Shown here one piece after another: positions 6,667-7,901 of a stretch of DNA of 7,901 bases. A model generated the notes under the pieces. The model was given only the letters and a program-made list of their open reading frames with translations. It was not told the DNA's origin and ran no database searches. Origin of the DNA: an uncultured Opitutia bacterium (GTDB lineage: Bacteria; Verrucomicrobiota; Verrucomicrobiia; Opitutales; UBA953); NCBI GenBank assembly GCA_903868455.1, contig CAIPVK010000284.1:1-7901 (forward strand), in the 5' to 3' direction. How positions within the stretch are numbered: the first letter of the stretch is position 1; each line of letters opens with the position of its first letter. Made by a program: the position numbers and the translations under genes.

Positions 6667-7464
6667 TCAGCGGGGGTAGGCCGACAAGGCGGCGGCGAGT
6701 TGCCGCTCGGCCAGGGGATACCAGCGCGTCAGGCGCGCCCGGGCCTCGCGGGCGATCGGCCCGGGGACGCCGTGCAGGGCCTCGGACACGCCGCCCGCGA
6801 TCGCGGCCAGGGTGTCGGCGTCGCCCCTCACCGAGCAGGCGGCCCGGATCGCCGACTCGTAGTCCGGGCAGGCGCAGGCGATGGCCATGGCCTCCGGCAC
6901 GCAGCCCTGGCAGGACTCGTTGTACTCGTGCTCGCGGCGGATGCGCTCGAGCGTCGGCAGCTCGCCGTAGAACTCGCGCGCGGCCTCGGCGACCGCCCCG
7001 GCGTCGCGCGTGGTCCTCGCCACCGCGACGCACCAGGCGACGCAGCGCGCGCCCCGGATCGCCTCCGGATGGGCGTGCGAGGGCAGGGCGGAGAGCTCCG
7101 CCTCGCGGAGCACGTCCTCGCGTTCCCCGCGCAGCCACCCGATCGCGCTGACGCGCATCGCGGCGCCGTTGCCGTAGGAGTCGCGCCCCGGCTCGCCGCC
7201 CGACTCCGCCCAGGCGGCGAACCCCGAGCCCCAGCCGGGTCCGGTGGGCGGTCCCGGACGGACGCGCTCCGCGGCGGCGTACGCCTCGAGCAGGTGCTCG
7301 CGATAGCGACCCCGGCCCTCGAGGCAGGCGGCCGCGACCGCGCAGGTCAGGAGGGAGTCGTCCGTCGGCGCGGAGCCCGCGACGAAGAGCTCGAAGTCCG
7401 GGTCGGCGTTCTTCCCGAACTCATGGACCGACCCGATGATGTCACCCGCGATGGCGCCGAGCAT
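6667..7464 (-). CDS. ADP-ribosylglycohydrolase family protein (DraG/ARH-like)
   Basis: 265 residues from ATG at 7464. The protein opens with the family's signature MLGAIAGDIIGSVHE, which fixes the start. The magnesium-binding motifs are all present: TDDS at residues 34-37 (TDDT or TDDS is usual), SYGNGAAMRVSAIGW at 96-110, SHAHPEAIRGA at 129-139, and RGDADTLAAIAGG at 213-225. Members hydrolyse the N- or O-glycosidic bond that joins ADP-ribose to proteins, nucleic acids or small metabolites; DraG itself reactivates nitrogenase reductase by removing it from arginine. Here there are no nitrogenase or ADP-ribosyltransferase genes nearby, so the substrate is open. The length is in the compact range for bacterial members. 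There is no signal peptide, so it is cytoplasmic. An extended -10 promoter lies almost directly on the start codon. The glycosidase-like gene follows 40 bp downstream on the same strand. Confidence 0.92.
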   Translation of the reverse strand: MLGAIAGDIIGSVHEFGKNADPDFELFVAGSAPTDDSLLTCAVAAACLEGRGRYREHLLEAYAAAERVRPGPPTGPGWGSGFAAWAESGGEPGRDSYGNGAAMRVSAIGWLRGEREDVLREAELSALPSHAHPEAIRGARCVAWCVAVARTTRDAGAVAEAAREFYGELPTLERIRREHEYNESCQGCVPEAMAIACACPDYESAIRAACSVRGDADTLAAIAGGVSEALHGVPGPIAREARARLTRWYPLAERQLAAALSAYPR

Positions 7465-7469
7465 CTCCC

Positions 7470-7478
7470 ATTATACCA
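7470..7478 (-). promoter_or_regulatory. Extended -10 promoter of the ADP-ribosylglycohydrolase gene
   Basis: The minus strand reads TGGTATAAT (7478-7470): a consensus -10 hexamer with the TG of an extended -10, in a GC-rich region where TATAAT is rare. A TTGACA-like -35 is not seen 17 bp upstream, which fits extended -10 promoters that do not need one. Only five bases (GGGAG) separate the hexamer from the ATG, so transcription should begin at or within a base of the start codon. The GGGAG is too close to the ATG to act as a normal ribosome binding site. The mRNA is therefore predicted to be leaderless. Confidence 0.65.
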
Positions 7479-7531
7479 TGCCGCGCACCTTTCGGCGTTG
7501 CCGAGCGGCGACGCGCGGGCAGGGTCGGGGC

Positions 7532-7901
7532 ATGGACATCGAGGAAGCGATCCGCGAGTGCGTGCGCAAGGACCCGCGCTACCGCCCCCAGGCCTACCAC
7601 GCGGTGCGCCTGGGGCTCGACCACGCCCAGCGGATCGTGCACGGCGAGCCGCGCAAGGGCGCCAAGGCCTCGGCCCGCAGCCGGCATGTCAGCGGACCCC
7701 AGGTGCTCGAGGGGTTCCGCCAGCATTGCCTGGAGGCCTACGGCCCGATGGCCTTCCCCCTCCTCGGCAACTGGGGCGTCAGGCGCACCGCCGACGTGGG
7801 GAACATCGTCTTCAACCTGATCGACTCCGGCCTCTTCGGGAAGTCGGACGACGACCGGCCCGAGGACTTCGCGGGCGTCTACGATTTCAAGGAGGTCTTC
7901 C
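7532..7901 (+). CDS. Minf_1886 (Plancto_Ver_chp) family protein (partial, C-terminus off the right edge)
   Basis: ATG at 7532 opens a frame that stays open for 123 codons to the window edge. AGGG at 7521-7524 lies seven bases before the ATG and is a reasonable ribosome binding site. The protein contains YRPQAYHAVRLGLDHAQRIV (18-37), RHVSGPQVLEGFRQHCLEAYG (about 51-71), LGNWGVRRTADVGNIVFNLI (78-97), DSGLFGKSDDDRPEDF (98-113) and then a YDF-x-EVF ending. From memory this is the pattern of the Minf_1886 or Plancto_Ver_chp family, about 130-150 residues long and named for its restriction to Planctomycetes and Verrucomicrobia; probably only a few residues are missing. The function is unknown and no catalytic motif is evident. 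The protein looks helical and soluble. It diverges from the ADP-ribosylglycohydrolase gene across a 67-bp spacer. Confidence 0.85.
   Translation, partial: MDIEEAIRECVRKDPRYRPQAYHAVRLGLDHAQRIVHGEPRKGAKASARSRHVSGPQVLEGFRQHCLEAYGPMAFPLLGNWGVRRTADVGNIVFNLIDSGLFGKSDDDRPEDFAGVYDFKEVF

Noticed and set aside
7442..7726. Minus-strand open frame opposite the Minf_1886-family gene
   Set aside because: It overlaps the start of the ADP-ribosylglycohydrolase and runs antisense to a family-matching protein.

Overview
The window is a GC-rich bacterial chromosome segment with strong G/C at third codon positions and tightly packed genes. The best lineage clue is the partial gene at the right end. Its protein matches, from memory, the Minf_1886 (Plancto_Ver_chp) family, described as restricted to Planctomycetes and Verrucomicrobia. 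A secreted DUF5703/GH95-like glycosidase-type protein fits the same PVC superphylum. I therefore infer a Verrucomicrobiota or Planctomycetota genome, probably environmental, but cannot name a genus.

Layout. Positions 1-1584 (minus strand) hold the first 528 residues of a large protein that runs off the left edge; its fold looks like an alpha-toroid followed by a beta-sandwich. Upstream on the same strand (1653-2180) is a two-helix membrane protein of a conserved but uncharacterised family. Positions 2181-2269 are a short divergent spacer. On the plus strand follow a complete tRNA-Pro(CGG) with encoded CCA (2270-2347), a small C-terminally anchored membrane protein (2374-2805), and a putative RNA methyltransferase with a THUMP-like region behind an N-terminal HEAT-like helical domain (2846-4360). 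That methyltransferase ends one base from the stop of a convergent minus-strand gene (4362-6626), a secreted glycosidase-like protein. Just upstream of it on the same strand is an ADP-ribosylglycohydrolase (6667-7464), driven by a clear extended -10 promoter that sits almost on its start codon. The Minf_1886-family gene (7532 onward, plus strand) diverges from it across 67 bp and runs off the right edge.

How the genes work together. There are two probable minus-strand pairs (1653-2180 with 1-1584; 6667-7464 with 4362-6626) and one plus-strand run (tRNA, small membrane protein, methyltransferase). No shared pathway is evident. The methyltransferase and tRNA both belong to translation/RNA biology, and the two sugar-bond-hydrolysing-type genes share a probable transcript but act in different compartments.

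I see no transposase, integrase, CRISPR array, phage gene or toxin-antitoxin pair, and no stretch above about 90 bp without a gene or RNA. I did not find a convincing new multi-gene system. The items most worth following are the HEAT-methyltransferase fusion, the possibly catalytically altered glycosidase homologue, the apparently leaderless ADP-ribosylglycohydrolase promoter and the unnamed large protein at the left edge.
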